From Acheta domesticus (lineage: Eukaryota > Arthropoda > Insecta > Orthoptera > Gryllidae), in assembly GCA_031308135.1 (NCBI GenBank), contig JAHLJT010000631.1, forward strand, positions 216,327,773-216,391,772: DNA of 64,000 nucleotides, read 5' to 3'. The position numbers and the translations under genes were made by a program. Within the stretch, counting starts at the first letter, position 1. Each line of letters begins with the position of its first letter. Under the pieces are notes generated by a model, which was not told where the DNA came from, did not search any database, and worked only from the letters and a program-made list of their open reading frames with translations. This document shows positions 1 to 12,795 of this stretch, one piece after another.

Positions 1-39
1 CTGCCAACAATGATCGCAATCCGCGTTGTCCTTCTGGGT

Positions 40-450
40 GCCTCTTTTTTATGGGGATGAATGAATATTAATTATGCTGATGATCTGCAGATCTACATGC
101 ATGGTTGCCTGCGGAAATTGATGAAGACTTGTCAAGGGTAAATAGAGATGTACTGGCAATTAATGACAGAGCTTTCCCGCAGTAAGTTAATCCTCAATGC
201 GGAATGGACCAAAATTATGATACTTGGGTGTCAGAGATATGTTGAAGTACTATATGTTCGATCTGCCCGACGTCTTGGTGTGATAAGAGATTCATGCCTT
301 AATTGAAAGAGCATGTGAATCATGTAACTAGAAAACTTTGGCTTCGTTAATTGAAGCTTTCGGATAAAATATTGTCACAAAAAATTCGGTTTGGCTTGGT
401 ACGTTCTCTGATTATTCGGAATGTCTCTTGGATCCCTGGCTTCAGGCGAC
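40..450 (+). pseudogene. Degenerate LINE reverse transcriptase fragment (jockey/CR1-like)
   Basis: A short frame reads Asn-Tyr-Ala-Asp-Asp-Leu-Gln-Ile-Tyr at 70-96, so the catalytic YADD box of a non-LTR reverse transcriptase lies at 73-84. Further frames downstream resemble the palm and thumb of jockey-like enzymes, including a His-Val-Asn-His-Val-Thr-Arg-Lys stretch near 310-335. Frames are broken by stops and shifts and the left part is cut by the window edge. It is a dead fragment; the clade assignment is from general motif memory. Confidence 0.72.
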
Positions 451-653
451 GAACAAGCGACAGATTTCGACAATTGATTGATTGAAACACGCACAACAAA
501 ACGAATAACCAAAGTCATCAGATAGGTGTTCATTCTATTAATTTTAATACATTATTAGTAGTTGTATGTAGTACTAATTCTATAAGACCGCTTAATAAGA
601 GAAAGCGATAACATATCTATTATCCATCACCTTTCATTCCAATAAAATATTTA
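451..653. other. AT-rich spacer
   Basis: I see no gene, RNA or recognisable repeat here. The block separates the LINE fragment from the inverted repeat. Confidence 0.5.
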
Positions 654-3600
654 AAACTAGTGGTGCTACAGAATGGCACAGACTTTCCCGTATTAGTTTT
701 CTATTTCCTTGGGTCTTCGCTAGCTATTTGGAATTGCCACAAACTCTTTCTTGCCAGCTGTTATCTATCACCGCCAAAAGTTCATTCTTTTGTCATTTTC
801 TTAATTTTTCGGTTTCCTATTGGTAGAACGGAAATATTAATTTTAGAATATTAAAGAACAACACAAAAACCTAGTCATAAATGGCAATTTTCTCTTAAAA
901 ATTATGTGACGTTTAAAAGAAAATGGCGTTTTAGTGCTACTAAAAGTGCGAAATTTGAAGCTAATTTTCATAGAAAATGAATTTACAAAATACTTTATTT
1001 GAACTTATTTCAAGCACTTACACTCACAAATATAATAATGTTTACAAATTGCAGGTAATGTGCGTATTAAAGATGTGAGAGATCTTTCAAAAAAATTACA
1101 ATTATGTAATTTTTGAAAAAACAAAGAAATAACTCACAATAAACTTTACGCTATACTAAAGAGTGTAATTAGCACTATCCGTTACAAGACTTTGAAACAA
1201 AAATTTGCAGCCATATATGAGAAAATTGCGTTTGAGCGTTTCTGAAAATGCGAAATTGTGAGCTACTTTTCACAGAAAACGGTTGTGTTTCCGAGAAACT
1301 TTACTTGACATTGTTTAAAACATATGTACTTCTAAATAAAATAATTTGAAAAAATCGCCGCTAATGTAAATATTATTGACGTGAGAAACATGTGAAAAAA
1401 CTTACATTTTTGTAATTTTTGAAAAAGCCAACCTGTAGAGTAATATGGCTTTTAATGTCATCTGATAGAGGACATTTACTACTATTCCTACCAAAAGTTT
1501 AAAGAAAGAAATTTTTAGCCATTTTTGAGAAAATCTAGTTTTTGTCATTTTTAAAATTGCACATATTGCACGCAATATTGCACGAAAACTACTAAAATGT
1601 TGAAAAATATTTATGTGACCTTTATGAAAGAACTCAATATGCAGAACAAATTTTATTTGAAGAAAAAATCTCTCTTTTTCAATTTTGGAGTTGGAGAAAG
1701 ACGCCCAAAAATATTCAAACTTTCACAATTTTCGAAAGTTCTGAGTTATCTGTGAAAATCGGACCTATGCCATGTAAATAAGTGTATTTTACTCTATTCA
1801 TACAAGAAATTTAAAAGAAAACATTTGGAGCCGTTTTTGAGAAAAATTTGAAAATCCCCGGGGGCTTCATATAAAGTACTCCCAAATTTTAAAGAATCTT
1901 TTTCAAAATCTCAAAGCTTTGACTAGAACCAGATCGACTGGGGAATATCCATTTTGGAAGAAATCGTACGTATGGTTTAGGCGCTAGCAGTGTTCACAGA
2001 CGGACGGACAGACGGACGTTTTCCTTTCAATTGGGTTTTCGGTATCAAGGACCTAGAAAACAGGGTTTCTGGCTACACCACGTGTTAGGGGATTTTTTTT
2101 CTTAATTTAGCAACTGGTTTTATCCACTTTTTCGTTTTCATGGCCCGGCAATTAATTTTTTCCGCCGAAAATTGGCCATTTTTACTTTCCCGTATACGTA
2201 CGTATACACGGAGTGATATACGTAGTATAGGGAAAGTTATGTAATGCTGCGCGAAAAAATGGCCAATTTTCGGGGGAAAAAAAATTAATTGCCGGGCCGT
2301 GAAAACGAATAAGTGGATAAAACCAGTTGCTAAATTAAGAAAAAAAATCCCCTAACACGTGGTGTAGCCAGAAACCCTGTTTTCTAGGTCCTTGATACCG
2401 AAAACCCAATTGAAAGGAAAACTTCCGTCTGCCCGTCCGTCCGTCTGTCCGTCTGTGAACACTGCTAGCGCCTAAACCATACGTACGATTTTTCTCAAAA
2501 TGGATATTACCGGGTCGATCTGATTCTACTCGAAGCTTTGAGATTTTGAAAAAGATTATTCAAAATTTGGGGGTACTTTAAATGAAGCCCCCCTGGGATT
2601 TTCAAAATTTTCTCAAAAACGGCTCCAAATGTTTTCTTTAAATTTCTTGTATGAATAGAGTAAAATACACTTTTTAACATGGCATAGGTTCGATTTTCAC
2701 GTACAGCTCTAAATTTTCGAAAATTGTGAAAGTTTGAATTTTTTTCGGCGTCTTTCTCCAACTACAAAATTGAAGATAGAGATTTTTCTTCAAATAAAAT
2801 TTGTTCTTTAATAAAGGTCATGTAAATGTTTTTCAAAATTTTGGTAATTTTCGTGCAATATTGCGTGCAATATGTGCAATTTTAAAAAATTACAAAAGCA
2901 AGATTTTCTCAAAAACGGCCCCAAATTTTTTCTTTAAACTTTTGGTAGGGATAGTGGTAAATGTACTCTATCGATGATATAAAAGCCGTATTGGTTTATT
3001 GGTTGATTTTTTGAAAAATTACAAAAATGTAAATTTTTTTACTTGTCTCTCACGTCGTTAATATTTACATTATTGGCGATTTTTTCACATTATTAAAATT
3101 ACGAGTATATATGCTTTAAATAATGTCAAGTAAAGTTTCTCGAAAACACTACCGTTTTCTGTGAAAAGTAGCTCAAATTTCGGAAATGCTCAAACGCCAT
3201 TTTCTCGTATATGGCTGCAATTTTTTCTTCAAACTTTTGTAAGGAATAGTGCTAATTACACTGTTTAGTATAGCGTAAAATTTATTTTGAGTTATTTTTT
3301 TGTTTTTTCAAAAATTACATAATTGTAATTTTTTTGAAAGATCTCTCACATGTTTAATATGCACATTACCAGCAATTTGTAAACATTATTATATTTGTGA
3401 GTGTAAGTGCTTCAAATAACTTCAAATAAAGTATTTTGAAAACTCAAATATTTTCTGTGAAAATGAGCTTCAAATTTCGCACTTTTAGTAGTCCTAAAAC
3501 GCCATTTTCTCTTGAACGGCACATCTTATTTCAAAGAAAATTGCCATTTATGACTAGGGTTTATTGTTCTTTAATATTCTAAAATTAATATTTTCGTTCT

Positions 3601-3840
3601 GCCAATAGGAAACCAAAAAATTAAGAAAAATACAAAAAATGTACTTTTGGCGGTGATAGATGACAGCTGGCAAGAATGAGTTTGTGGTAATTCCGAATAG
3701 CTAGCGAAGACCCAAGGTAATAGAAAACTAATACGGGAAGGTCTCTGCCATTCTGTAGCACCACTAGTTTCGCGCAGCATTACATAACTTTCCCTATACT
3801 ACGTATATCACTCCGTATATACGTACGTATACGGGAAAGT
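654..3840. repeat. Repeat A: 3.2-kb head-to-head inverted repeat
   Basis: The left arm (654-2182) is the reverse complement of the right arm (2255-3770), with small differences. Both outer ends read AAACTAGTGGTGCTACAGAA inward. The centre (2183-2254) is a near-palindromic segment starting ACTTTCCCGTATACGTACG and ending GTATAGGGAAAGTTATGTAA. The same central segment reappears inverted at 3771-3840, just outside the right arm. The arms hold only short open frames and several TTTTCTCAAAA/AATTTTC-type repeats. Related single-arm copies occur at 8.5, 11.7, 34.5, 49.4/53.2, 57.1 and 58.5-60.5 kb, so this is a dispersed family. I do not recognise its class. Confidence 0.85.
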
Positions 3841-3939
3841 AAAAAATGGGTAGAGTAGGATCGAACGATCTTCTAAATGAAAACCCTTAGTGTTTTAAAT
3901 ATTTAGGTTACTGTCTTCTCTTCTCCAAATGAAGATCGA

Positions 3940-4345
3940 CTAACATAGCTGAGGCACCATCATTGACGCTGACTCTTAGCGGTAATTCTGACCGAAAAGT
4001 CTTAGGGTTCGAGTCCAGACGATGGCGGATTTTTGACACTAGATATATAGCTGGATGAAGTTATGCCGCTGGAGGACAATTCTAGCGACCCACAGGTCTC
4101 TTCAGTAATTTTCCGTTGTTTCTCCGATCAATACCAGACGAATCCCGAACAAGAACCCTCCCATTGGGCCAAGGATCGCGCGCGATTTTTTCATCCTGTA
4201 CTTTGTTCTATCCTCTTTCCTCACACACACATGCACTACTCTACCTCACACGTGGTCCATCGTACGCAAATGTCGGGAGATCCGTCAGATGATATAGCGT
4301 GTCCCGGCTGAGGCGGTGCTCCGATGAGGGACATATCTATACGGC
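3940..4345 (+). mobile_element. tRNA-derived SINE, family S1 (copy 1)
   Basis: A pol III B-box-like motif GGGTTCGAGTCC lies near 4007, with an upstream A-box-like stretch. The body matches the other S1 copies: a CGCGCGATTTTTTC segment, TTTCTCCGATCA, and a CACACA...TGCACTACTCTAC segment. The 3' third is more diverged than in the 33.1-kb copy. Confidence 0.7.
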
Positions 4346-5807
4346 GAAACCATTAATCCAACAGGCATCCACCATCCAACAGGCAACACCGCCAACTCCG
4401 TATAATACTTCTACATTTACTAACTGAACTAATGATTACTGCAGTTTACGTGCCAGTAAATATCCATCATTTGAAATGACTGGCGTTGAAAAAGCCCCAT
4501 ATCATTAAAATAGCGTAGTGAGAAAAAAATTAAGAAAAATTCTGTATTTATTAGAAACATCAGTAAAATGAGATTTAGATTGAATGCCTTGTTGCACTTA
4601 GATAAAAATGTGTCGTCAATTTGATATACCATTTGTTTTAGGATATTTGTATTTTACGGATTCAACAGTGTGAGATAAATTTCAATTGGAAAGATCCATT
4701 GCACATCTGATGAATGAATGAATGATCGTGAAATTGACAGCCAGAAATTAGTGACATTTACCCAAGTATTACCAAGTATAAATATGGAATTAATAAAGGA
4801 ATGTTTTAGTTTTTCTCTTAAGTTAACATTTCTACACGGTACATTATGCTAATGTATCACTTGTGTATGGTACTGTGTTAAGTTACAGATTTAATTGCAC
4901 TAAAATACTTAGAACAGTTCATAATTTCAAGCCCGTTTCCTTATATTCGATTTATTTGACGGTTCGATGCCAAGGAGGAATTTGTAAACTATCAAAATAA
5001 GTGGGAAACATTTTTTCCAAGAATTGTGAGGTAAGTTTACTGAATTAGAGCTATAGTTTTCAGAAATCCCCATGACATCAGTTTTAGACTCTAAATTAAC
5101 TGCTTTTGATATAAAAGATGACGCTATGAAGACAAAAAATGCTAATCACATCTGTGTTTGGCATACTGCCGTTAACCGCATTCGATATCAGAAAGGCCAA
5201 GAATCTGACAATCACATTACGTCTTATTGTAATGTATGAAAATAGCATTGTCTTTCACAGATCTTATTCTATTGCCTAACGACATATTTTCAAGTTAATG
5301 AACACAAATTAATCTGAAAACACTTAACACCCTTATGAGGATGTTCCTTAAGCAAAGTTATTGGCGTTCATAGTGTATTTTTAATATCTAGATCAGTGTA
5401 TTTACTATTAACAGGAAAATATTATTATATAGTTTTGTATAATTATAAATCTATGTTACAAAACGGTTTCTTTTGATTTCAAACTAGAATAAGCTATTAC
5501 AGAAACCTGTTGATTCTTCAATTGCTATATGAAGAGAATAAAAAGAAATTTCAAACTTCAAAAATGAATAAATCTCATTCAGATATAGTTAATAAATTAA
5601 AACCTACAAAAATTCTTTATTAAATTTATTGTAAGACAATTTTAATAAAGTTTACTTTACTGATAAACTTCGGGAATCCACCCAAAATACTGTTGCAAAT
5701 AATTGTATATAAATACCTGTAAAATATTTGTGTTAAGCGTGAATGAATATTTATTAAAAATGGTTTGCTTGTTTGGGAGCTATGAATGTTTGCTAATACT
5801 TTTAACT
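4346..5807. other. AT-rich intergenic DNA
   Basis: No open frame above background, no tRNA and no clear repeat. A short direct repeat of CATCCAACAGGCA-type sequence sits near 4362-4390. Confidence 0.5.
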
Positions 5808-6020
5808 GAAGAGATGGCTGAGGGGAAACACCGTCGCCTCAGCAGTATCATTGACCGAGAGTTCCTCGGATTCGACGAGCGACTGTGGCGGGTTTACGTA
5901 GTAACTAGATAGCTGCGCCAAATTCAACCACTGTCTGAAGGAGAATTCTAGGAGACTGGCGCTCTGACCGGTAATTTTCTGTGGTTTCTCATGAAAATAC
6001 TAGGTGAATATCTGAGCAGT
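5808..6020 (+). mobile_element. SINE S1 fragment (5' half)
   Basis: This stretch aligns with the first about 200 bp of the S1 copy at 33130. Shared features are GGCTGAGG, a tRNA-like segment, AATTCAACCACTGTCTGAAGG, GGAGAATTCTAG, CTCTGACCGGTA and TTTCTGTGGTTTCTC. The B box is degenerate and the 3' half is missing. Confidence 0.6.
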
Positions 6021-7420
6021 AAGGAACGAATTTTCATGTAAATACATATTTGTACAGAAACAAGATACCCGTATTCAATAATTTTTTCAGAATTTACAAG
6101 ACGTTCTGAATGAATTAGAACCTTTGTTATTACACATATTTTTACATATTTTGGTACTTTTACATATTTTATCTAAGACTACGCATTTCTTATGTATTTA
6201 GTTTCATTTTAATATTTTTAAAAATTTTGAAACAGAACATTTCAGGGGCGACTTTACAATATATTTTACTAGAACCATCTTTCTTAAAAAGCAATGTAAT
6301 GCTACTGCGCTTCTGTGACCTGCAAACCTACGCCATGAATTGCCAGACTCCCCTTTCCCCTCCACCTCTGCTTCAGTGAATCAAGGATCAGCGGGTGTTC
6401 GCGAGTTCTCACGACCTGGCTTATGTTTCACAAGTGCGTAACTCGGTCGAAAACTAATATTTTTTACAGGTCATTGTTTTATCGCTTTAAAGGATATGGG
6501 GGAGGCTTCAACCCGTCTCCTCCCCCTCCAGGATCAGTAACTGACTACACGGGACTACTATTCACTTGAGAACCAGCAATTCGTAAACATCGAGAGCAGT
6601 TATCTTACGCAATGTCATAGGCAATATTGCAGCTGAAGCTACTAAATTACTGCAATCAACCTATTCCATTTCTAATTGCAGAGACTTCATTAAACTTCAT
6701 TTGCAGTTCTTATGTAAAATTAGGAACAAGTCTTGTAAACGAATATTATTTTCTCTTGATGTATAATGAGACAAGTGATTTAAGAGATATTCGATAAAAA
6801 CTCACTTTGTTGCTATGTGCTAGTACATCGAAGAAAATTTCATAATTGTCGTGTCATTAAATTGTACATTTGCAGTCAATTTGAAAACATTTCAATTTTT
6901 CTGTGCTAAGATACGACTGCTGAACTCTCAATTTCCCTCGTTCCTCAAAGAGGAGAAAATCGGACGATTTCATAATTTCCGCAATACAATAAATGGTTAT
7001 GTAATGATGAAATGTGTAATCGACTCTTAAAAATAAAACTTTTTAAAAATGTTTTTCAACATATAACTGAGCAATTAGTTTTAATTATTATTGTTGCATA
7101 CCTGTCTGCACCCTTCCTCATGCAATAAGAATGCAAGTTCTGGAGTCATTACCTTTCTAATTGAAAAAAAAAATTTAGTAAATAAGTGAATGATGTCAAC
7201 AGGCAATTATTTTCTCTTAAATTTCTTAATTTGCGCGTATCACTATTCGGTAAGGAAGGTTCTGGGTGTAGATAAAGCTTGACTTCCCCGAGGTCCCCAA
7301 GGTCGATCTCATATTCTCGATAATGCCACTGACCACCACAAATCGGAGGAAAGCACATATGCATCCAAGACAAAACGTCCAAAGCACCGATCGTTTGCGA
7401 AACAATCCCCAGGGAGGTTC
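6021..7420. other. Unannotated AT-rich stretch
   Basis: No gene is visible. A moderately GC-rich block at 6305-6570 contains purine/pyrimidine runs (CCCCTTTCCCCTCCACC and CTCCTCCCCCTCC) but no supported coding frame or RNA fold. Confidence 0.4.
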
Positions 7421-8155
7421 GCTGTGCCGCAAGCGCGTTGCCCCTTTGGCCCCGCGTTGCCACACGCCGCCCACGGCTCTCGCGCGCGCGCCGCTGCCGC
7501 CGCCACCGCCGCCACCACCACCGCCGCCGCCACCACCGCCTCCTCCGCCGCCTTCTCCGCCTCCTCCTCCTCCGCTGCCTCCACCGCCGCAACCACCGCC
7601 ACATCTACCACCACCACCACCACCACCACCTACCACCGCCATCATTACCAAGCCGCCGTCACCTCCAGCACTTCCGCCACCTTCAACGCTACCGCCGCCA
7701 CTGATGCCGTCACTCCTGCCATCGCCATTGCCGCCCCTGCCCCCGCAGACCCCGCCTCCATCCTCCCTCCCCGCTGCCCCCGCGCCGGCGCCAACACCCC
7801 GCCGCCCTCCCCGCCGCCGCCACCACCCCGCCGCCACTACCCCGCCGTCCTCACCGCCACCACCACTACCACCGCCATTGCAACCTCCGCCTCCGCCGCC
7901 GCCGTCACCGCCACCGCCGCCATCGATGCAGCCGCCATCGATGCTCTCATGGCCGACCTGGCCGCACCCGCCACCCCTATTTTTCCTCAACTGCCATCGC
8001 CTTCTTCACCGCCCCTCCATCTCCCCTCCACCTCCCGTCCGCAGCGCCTCCACCGCCACCTCTTCCACAACCTCCACCGCGGCCACCGCCGCCGCCGCGG
8101 GGCCAGGGGGCAGGAAGGGCCTGAGAGCATGTGGGCAGCGCGTGCCGTGACGTAG
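7420..8155. repeat. GC-rich CCN/CCG imperfect trinucleotide array
   Basis: About 600 bp of imperfect CCG, CCA and CCT triplets stay open in several frames on both strands. They would encode poly-Pro, poly-Ala/Thr, poly-His/Arg on plus and poly-Gly/Val on minus. Openness in nearly all frames is what low complexity produces, so I do not call a gene. The flanks 7320-7480 and 8100-8270 are also GC-rich and CpG-containing, so the block could be promoter or 5' UTR DNA of an unseen gene. Confidence 0.75.
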
Positions 8156-8354
8156 AAGCTCCCCTCACGCCACCGCCGCCACGCTGGTCTCTGGTGGTCA
8201 CGTACGCCGCCGTTCCCAGAACATTCCGCTGGCAATTAGTCCGCATGTGCAGCTGCCTGGCAACAAATGCGAATAAAGAACTCGTGGTTTGGGGATTTAA
8301 ATTTCTTTGAATCAGTGAAAAATTAGTGTGGAAACTTCCCGCTGTCACATTCAC

Positions 8355-8396
8355 ACACTCACTCACTCTCTCTCTGTCTCTCTCTCTCTATCTCTA

Positions 8397-8428
<32 letters not shown>

Positions 8429-8465
8429 TCACACACACACACATACACACACACACACAAGCACG
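8355..8465. repeat. Compound microsatellite (CT)n-(CA)n
   Basis: CTCTCTCT/CTATCT tracts run into CACACACA tracts with minor interruptions. Confidence 0.9.
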
Positions 8466-8509
8466 CGAGCAGGTTCATGAACACTCATAATCCTTATGAA
8501 CTGCAGATA

Positions 8510-9645
8510 CACCCTTTTACTTTCTTGTATTCGAACGTATACATGGAGTAATAGATGTAATATAGAGAAAGTCTATGTATTGCTGCGCCAAAAAACGAGT
8601 TTTTGACAGAAAATAATTGATAATGAAAAAGAGGTAAATCCAGACCAGATTTTTTCCAAATTGAAGGAAATCCTGCCGATCTGGCCTGAGTCAAAGCTCT
8701 GTCATTTTGAAAAAGATTCGTTTGGGGCTATGCACTTTTGGGGGTACTTTACATGAAGCCCTTGGGGCATTTTCAAACTTTTCTCAAAAATTGCCCCAAA
8801 TTTTTCTTCTTTTTGTTAGGGATAGTGCCTAATGTATTCTATGAGATGATAAATGCCGTATTGTTCTATTCTTTTGTTTTTTCAAAAGTTACAAAAATAT
8901 AATTTCTTTGACTTCTCTCACGTCGTGTATGTTAACATTACCGGCAATTTGTTCACATTATTGTATTTATGAGTACATGTGCTTTAAATACTGTCGTATA
9001 AAGTATTTCAAAAACTCAGCAGTTTTCTGTTAGAATTAGCTCAAAATTCCACGATTTCAGAAACTCTCAATGTTTCAAACGGTACCAATGTTTTTAAACC
9101 TTTCGTACGGATAGTGCTAATTGTATTCTTTAAAATTACATAAAATTAATTTTGTGTTTTCTTTTGTTTTTGCAAAAATTACACAAATGTAATTTTTGAA
9201 AATTATTCGTCACTCCGTTAATATGCGTATTTCCAGCTAATTTCAAACACTATAGCATTTGCAAGTTAAAGTGTTTCAAATGGCTTCTAATGAAGATTAT
9301 GAAAACTTACATATTTAATGTGAAAAAGAGCTTCAAGTTTCGCAATTAGATCAACTCTTAAACACAATTTCCCTAAAAACCGCTCCAAAAGTTTTAATAA
9401 AAATGATTTTAGGACGAGGTTTTATTCTCTTCTATAATTTTCTTAAAGTAATGTTTTGGTTCTACCGTTAGGACACAGAAAAATTGAGAAACTCCAAAAA
9501 TTTTTCGAAATGTAGGTTGGGCGGCGATAGATGGCAGCTGACAAGAGTAGGTAGCAAGACTAAAAAGCTAAACCAGACTAGAGAAATTAGAAAACTAATT
9601 CGAGAAAGTCTGTACCATTCTGTAGGACCACTAGTTTACCAATAC
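8510..9645 (+). repeat. Repeat A copy, single arm (c-A orientation)
   Basis: It opens with a diverged ACTTTCTTGTATTCGAACGT central segment and the motif GAGAAAGTCTATGTATTGCTG. It closes with CCATTCTGTAGGACCACTAG near 9617-9636. The body matches 2255-3770 with indels and is about 1.13 kb. Confidence 0.75.
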
Positions 9646-11654
9646 GGTAATGTAATGATTTCATTTCTGGCATATTCCCCAAAAACAATTGTGAAGGAAA
9701 GATAAATATTTATTAGACTGTAATTAAGAAATCAACGTGTACATGAATCGATAGTAACAAGACAGAAGAACTGCACGCCGCGGAAAGCCATGTTTCGACG
9801 ATTTTGAAAATATATTTGATTTAGTAATTTTGAAATAAAATCTGACAGTACAGTTAATTGGAAATTAAATAAATAAATATTGTAGTCTTTGTTTGAACAC
9901 GATCGAACGACGGGTTCATTTAAATTTGGAATGTGAAGATTTGGAGAAAAGTCCTAGTGACGTGTCAGATGCAATAACATAAATAGCAAAATTTTATGAA
10001 GAAACCTTAATTAGGCGACGAGAGGCGTAGTAGATCGTCATTATCTAAATTTAATAAAATTATAGCAGACCTAAAAGACTTATAGCACGTTGAATTTACG
10101 ATTTGAAGAAATATTACATGTTAATAATATCAAAACAAGTGACGAATTGGTGTATGATTTCGACGGAGAAATTTAGCATTTTCGACATATTAAATATCAA
10201 AAATATATGTTTTGGCCATGAAACTCTAACATTGAACGAAAGCGCTAATAAATAAACGCATAGCCATGTCAGAATGACTCATATTGTGAATTCTAGAAAA
10301 TTTGGTAAAACAACAATGAAAATGCAAGAATGAAATTCGCCGGCATTTTGCTATCACGAGGTGACGTGGTGAATCGCAATGATTTTGAGAACACTTCCGA
10401 GTCAGAGCTTGCGACGGTAACGTCGAATCCACGTTGAATGATTTTTTTAGATTTTGGAAATTGGACTTTGAACATTTTTGTTATTAAGCGGTGCAGTGCA
10501 ATGGACGTACGAACGTATAGTGAACACAGTTATTGACGCAGTGAATAATCAAAGAAAGAAGAAGTTTTATTTTTTGATTTTGTGCTTCGAAGTTGTGATC
10601 GGGCAGTTCTAAATTTTGTGGAGGACATTTTATGAAGAAAGTCGGCGGACGCGGAATTGGTGCGTGCTAACACATCTGCGCGTGCAACTGGGCACGCAAT
10701 TGGCGATCGAGTTGGCAACGACGCTGTCTCGGCAGAATTCAATAAAGGAAAGTGTCCGGATTTGGTTGCGTAATCATCAAACTAAATTTTTTTTATTATA
10801 TCGAGAATACTTAGGTAAATCAATACAAACTTTGACAAGTTCATTGAAGAAATACTGAAAGCTTTAAAGAACAATGCATGTAATTATTGCTAAACAAAGT
10901 GATGCAAAATTTTAATCTTGTTTTATTACCAAATTTTTAATTACGGACGTACGAGGGAAAATTTAATAACATTGTTGGTAAAGAGGAATTCCTGAATAAA
11001 TAAAAAAATAGAAATCAGCTGATTATCATTATTTTCATTTAAATGTTATTGTATTTTATGTGATAACGACGTTGCCAAGCATGAGTGTGTTTATTTAATG
11101 GTACATTGTTGCATTGTTATTGAGTGAAGGCAACAGAGGACGATAGAATTTTTTGTTTAAATGAGTAAATAAACGAAAGGAGAACGAAGTTGAAAGTTCT
11201 TTCTTTTATGACAAAAGATGTGTTGTTATTTTTATTAGTAGAAAAACTGTGCATGCTGTAATATCGGACGTAGTTTACAGGTATTTCCCGTACGGGACCA
11301 GCCACGCCCTACGACCTACAAAAATAATTTCTGTAACCTCGTAACAGAATAACCGTAGTGATTTGATAGAAAATAAAGAGTTTGTGCTGCGGTGGCATCA
11401 TAACACGGGGCCACTCGATAAGATAATTCGAGTAAATATTATTAATAAAACGGTTACAGTGGCAGTTATAGTAGAGATCAGAATAAATAAATACCGGTGT
11501 CATAGTAGATGTCACGGTCGTACCGTGTTGTATCGCATACCGCCACCCGTAATACAAATATTATTATTAAGTAATTAAGAATTACGGTAACAGTAAACTA
11601 TAACTAATCTGGTATATGTAACCAATATGGCATAAAAAACTGGACCACTGCTGA
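9646..11654. other. Intergenic DNA with degenerate open frames, no supported gene
   Basis: A broken frame near 9905-10020 (reading Glu-Arg-Arg-Val-His-Leu-Asn-Leu) and a GC-richer piece at 10640-10740 suggest decayed coding DNA. I cannot assign a family and no frame exceeds about 80 codons. Confidence 0.4.
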
Positions 11655-12795
11655 ATTTCCTTATTTACTTATGATTGCTTTAAATGTAACAAGTAGTGCT
11701 ACAACTACAACAACAACAATACCTTCTCGTAGTATTTGTAACTTTTGCAATTTTCGGAAATGCAGAGAGTTCGAAGAGGATGAGTCATGCGTCATTCTTT
11801 TAAACATCATTTGTTTCATCCGTGAAAACAAATTAAAGAAAAAAGAAGCGAATTTTTGAGAAAATGATTTTTTTAATTTGCGTAAATTTCCCAAAAATTA
11901 CTAGTTTTTTCAATAAAATGTCCATGACTTTTTTTAAAGGTCTGACTTTTTAGAACAGATTTTATTTGAGGCAAAAATCTATATCTTCAAATTTTTATAT
12001 TTCAAATGTTACCTTTTTCAATTTTCGACAATATAGAGAGTTCGGCGGAAATAGGACTATAGCTTCATCGTTTTTACTGTTTCGTATATACGAGAAAAAA
12101 AATTCAGAAAAAAGTTTGGAGCTATTTTTTTGGGAAAATACTTGTTTAAAAAATGTCTGCATTTCAAGGGACGATTTCAAGTTTCGCGAAAATAATATGA
12201 TGAAAATTGAACTTGACCTTATTTTAAAAACAATTTTTTTTAAAACGTCGTTGTTAATATTGTACCGCATTAAACCGCAAAAAATTTGAAATTATGCCAC
12301 CTCGAAAAATCGGGGATTTCAATGAGACATGCACAATGCTTTTAAATGACTTTTACACCATACAAAGACAAAGTTTAATAAAAAAAATAGAGCTACGTTT
12401 GAGGACATTTTGAAAATGTTAAGACTCCATGTAAAGTACCCTCAAAAATCACAATATCCATTTGAAACTTTTAATGGCTCTAGTTCGTTTAGATCGATCA
12501 GGGATATTCAAATTTGGAGAAAATCGGCTGAACGATTTAGGCGCTAGCGTTGACCACGAACGGAATGACAGACTTTTGCCGCCAATCAGTTTTTCGGTAT
12601 AAAGAACCCACAAAATATGGATTCTGAATATACATGTTAGAGAAAGTATTAATTTACTGTATGTAGGAAAATGATTGATCCACTTTTTAGTTAACTAGGT
12701 TCGGTTTTTCAGACAAAAATTGGCTGTTTTCCGACGCACGATTACAATACTTACTGTTCTTCAGACGTTAGAGCGAGAAAGTAAAAAGTCTTATT
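11655..12795 (-). repeat. Repeat A copy, diverged, reverse orientation
   Basis: The order of motifs follows the left arm at 654-2182: ATTTTCGGAAATGCAGAGAG, then GTAAAGTACCCTCAAAAATC, GATCGATCAGGGATATTCAA, TTTAGGCGCTAGCGTTGACC, and finally TTGATCCACTTTTTAGTTAA. Divergence is clearly higher than in the 0.65-3.8 kb copy. Confidence 0.7.

Noticed and set aside
7226..8366. Several long overlapping open frames on both strands (poly-Pro, poly-Gly, poly-Ala) as protein genes
   Set aside because: All arise from the same CCN triplet array, are open in most frames and lack any domain or splice support.
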